Assembly (NCBI GenBank): GCA_050292445.1
Contig: JBNKLQ010000131.1
Span: 1-16,305, forward strand
Origin: Leptofilum sp050292445
GTDB taxonomy: Bacteria; Chloroflexota; Anaerolineae; Promineifilales; Promineifilaceae
Length of the DNA: 16,305 nucleotides
Reading direction: 5' to 3'
Of this stretch, positions 15,720-16,305 are shown piece after piece. Position numbers and translations under genes: made by a program. Below the pieces are notes generated by a model. That model was not told the DNA's origin, did no database searches, and was given only the letters and a program-made list of their open reading frames with translations. Within the stretch, counting starts at the first letter, position 1; each line of letters starts with the position of its first letter.

Positions 15720-15754
15720 GATTAACTCCTAACTCTGTTTGTTTTGATAGTCAG

Positions 15755-15785
15755 AGCATACAGGTTGACACAGTGTCAAAGTCAA
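15755..15785 (-). promoter_or_regulatory. MerR-type promoter and operator of the epimerase-MerR operon
   Basis: Read on the - strand: -35 TTGACT (15780-15785), a 19-nt spacer, -10 TATGCT (15755-15760). The spacer carries the perfect dyad TTGACACTGTGTCAA (15765-15779), seven-base arms about one central base. MerR-family activators bind such dyads inside over-long 19-20 bp spacers and twist the DNA to activate. The regulator is encoded by the second gene of the same operon. Start predicted near 15748. Confidence 0.75.
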
Positions 15786-15799
15786 GGGAAATTTCAGGA

Positions 15800-16305
15800 T
15801 TAATATTCAATGGGTTGGATAACGGCCGTATCAAACTCATCCAACCGCTCCGGCCCCAATTCCGTAACGATTGCCTGCACCTCGGCCGCATTGTCACGCA
15901 GTTTGGCAATGTTGACGCCGCGACAAACCGGCGGCAGGGGGTCCAGCCATTGGCGCAGGCGCAGTAGCATCTTCACTGCCCCGCGATAATTGCCCCGCTG
16001 AATCTGGTAGTAGGCAATCCCCACCTGCAAAATGCCGCGATACAGCTCCCGCGCCGGGCTTTGGTCCTGCCGCCATGCTTCTTCCAGGGCATCGTGGCAT
16101 TTGTAATAATCCCCCTGGTTGAAGAGGGCAATCCCTTCTTTGGCCAGATCGGCCAGCGGTTCGGCGCAGCTGGCTGCCAACGCGTCGTGGTCTGGCGTAC
16201 GGGCATATTTTTGCAATAACTTTGGCATGGCAGAAGTGAAGCGCGACCGGCCAACGACAAAGTTAGCGCCCAGCTTTTTGGCCGTTTGCATCGTCTCTTT
16301 GTCTT
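15800..16305 (-). CDS. DUF309 protein, 5' end beyond the window
   Basis: The frame is open to the right edge (D-K-E-T before the first internal Met at 16291), so the N-terminus is incomplete. Residues about 50-130 from that Met fit DUF309: E-G-I-A-L-F-N-Q-G-D-Y-Y-K-C-H-D-A-L-E-E-A-W-R, then L-Y-R-G-I-L-Q-V-G-I-A-Y-Y and a helical G-N-Y-R-G-A-V-K. DUF309 is an all-helical domain, common in bacteria, with no firm biochemical function. The 45 or so residues before it (with F-V-V-G-R-S-R-F-T-S-A-M) are not part of the usual domain and may be the tail of another domain fused upstream; I cannot identify it. It stops 15 bp before the -35 box of the epimerase-MerR promoter, so readthrough from it could add to that operon's expression. 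Confidence 0.8.
   Translation of the reverse strand, partial: DKETMQTAKKLGANFVVGRSRFTSAMPKLLQKYARTPDHDALAASCAEPLADLAKEGIALFNQGDYYKCHDALEEAWRQDQSPARELYRGILQVGIAYYQIQRGNYRGAVKMLLRLRQWLDPLPPVCRGVNIAKLRDNAAEVQAIVTELGPERLDEFDTAVIQPIEY

Larger units (their letters stand above)
99..15829. repeat. Dispersed palindrome ACGGCCGT (core CGGCCG), 28 copies
   Basis: Hand count: 28 ACGGCCGT, 42 CGGCCG and 11 full AACGGCCGTT (99, 3226, 3400, 4325, 5249, 5791, 6151, 7343, 7625, 9058, 14360). Inside genes the octamer reads Thr-Ala-Val in 15 cases, x-Gly-Arg in 9 and x-Arg-Pro in 3; the remaining copy (11087) is in an untranslated leader. Use of all frames shows that the constraint is on DNA and not on one peptide. 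It resembles the cyanobacterial HIP1 octamer phenomenon in form, but with a different sequence. Confidence 0.9.

Overview
The window looks like chromosomal DNA of a free-living bacterium, most likely a member of the Chloroflexota (Anaerolineae/Caldilineae-like). This is an inference from gene content and protein style: a DUF58/TgpA-type transglutaminase locus, tandem LmbE/PIG-L deacetylases, a zinc-ribbon/NHL membrane protein and a SERCA-like ATPase. GC is moderate, a little above 50% by eye. I see no rRNA, tRNA, CRISPR, insertion sequence or phage gene. The most striking window-wide signal is the palindrome ACGGCCGT (core CGGCCG). It occurs 28 times by hand count, where about 0.25 would be expected for an 8-mer, and it is spread over both gene orientations and all three reading frames.

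Left half (1-9186, all on the + strand). A DUF58 protein open at the left edge is followed by a 2.8 kb module: two short-chain dehydrogenases and a DAO-family FAD oxidoreductase. Next comes a membrane transglutaminase (DUF3488/TGc/DUF4129), the usual partner of DUF58 in MoxR-DUF58-TgpA loci. The metabolic module therefore separates two genes that are normally neighbours, and a strong hairpin lies at each of its outer boundaries (1055-1110, 3873-3935). The two dehydrogenases have unusual active sites: the first lacks the catalytic Ser, the second lacks the catalytic Tyr and Lys. After the transglutaminase come a six-helix orphan histidine kinase and a membrane protein of mixed architecture: cytoplasmic zinc ribbon, ribosomal L7/L12-like C-terminal segment, one transmembrane helix and an external NHL beta-propeller.

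Middle (9187-11161). A 24-bp hairpin made of three TCAGT units facing three ACTGA units fills the whole gap between the convergent NHL and PIG-L genes. Two tandem, paralogous PIG-L deacetylases on the - strand overlap by ATGA and have a good sigma70-type promoter. The divergent 410-bp region beyond them also carries a promoter and a terminator-like hairpin in the leader of the ATPase gene.

Right part (11162-16305). A complete P2A-type ATPase with SERCA-like Ca2+ ligands is followed convergently by a - strand pair, an NAD-dependent epimerase-like protein and a MerR/GyrI-like regulator. Their promoter has the 19-bp spacer and perfect dyad typical of MerR-family control, so the pair is probably an autoregulated, effector-responsive operon. 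A DUF309 protein, open at the right edge, closes the window.

Functional coupling is well supported only for DUF58 with transglutaminase, the PIG-L pair, and the epimerase/MerR pair. The remaining adjacency may be incidental.
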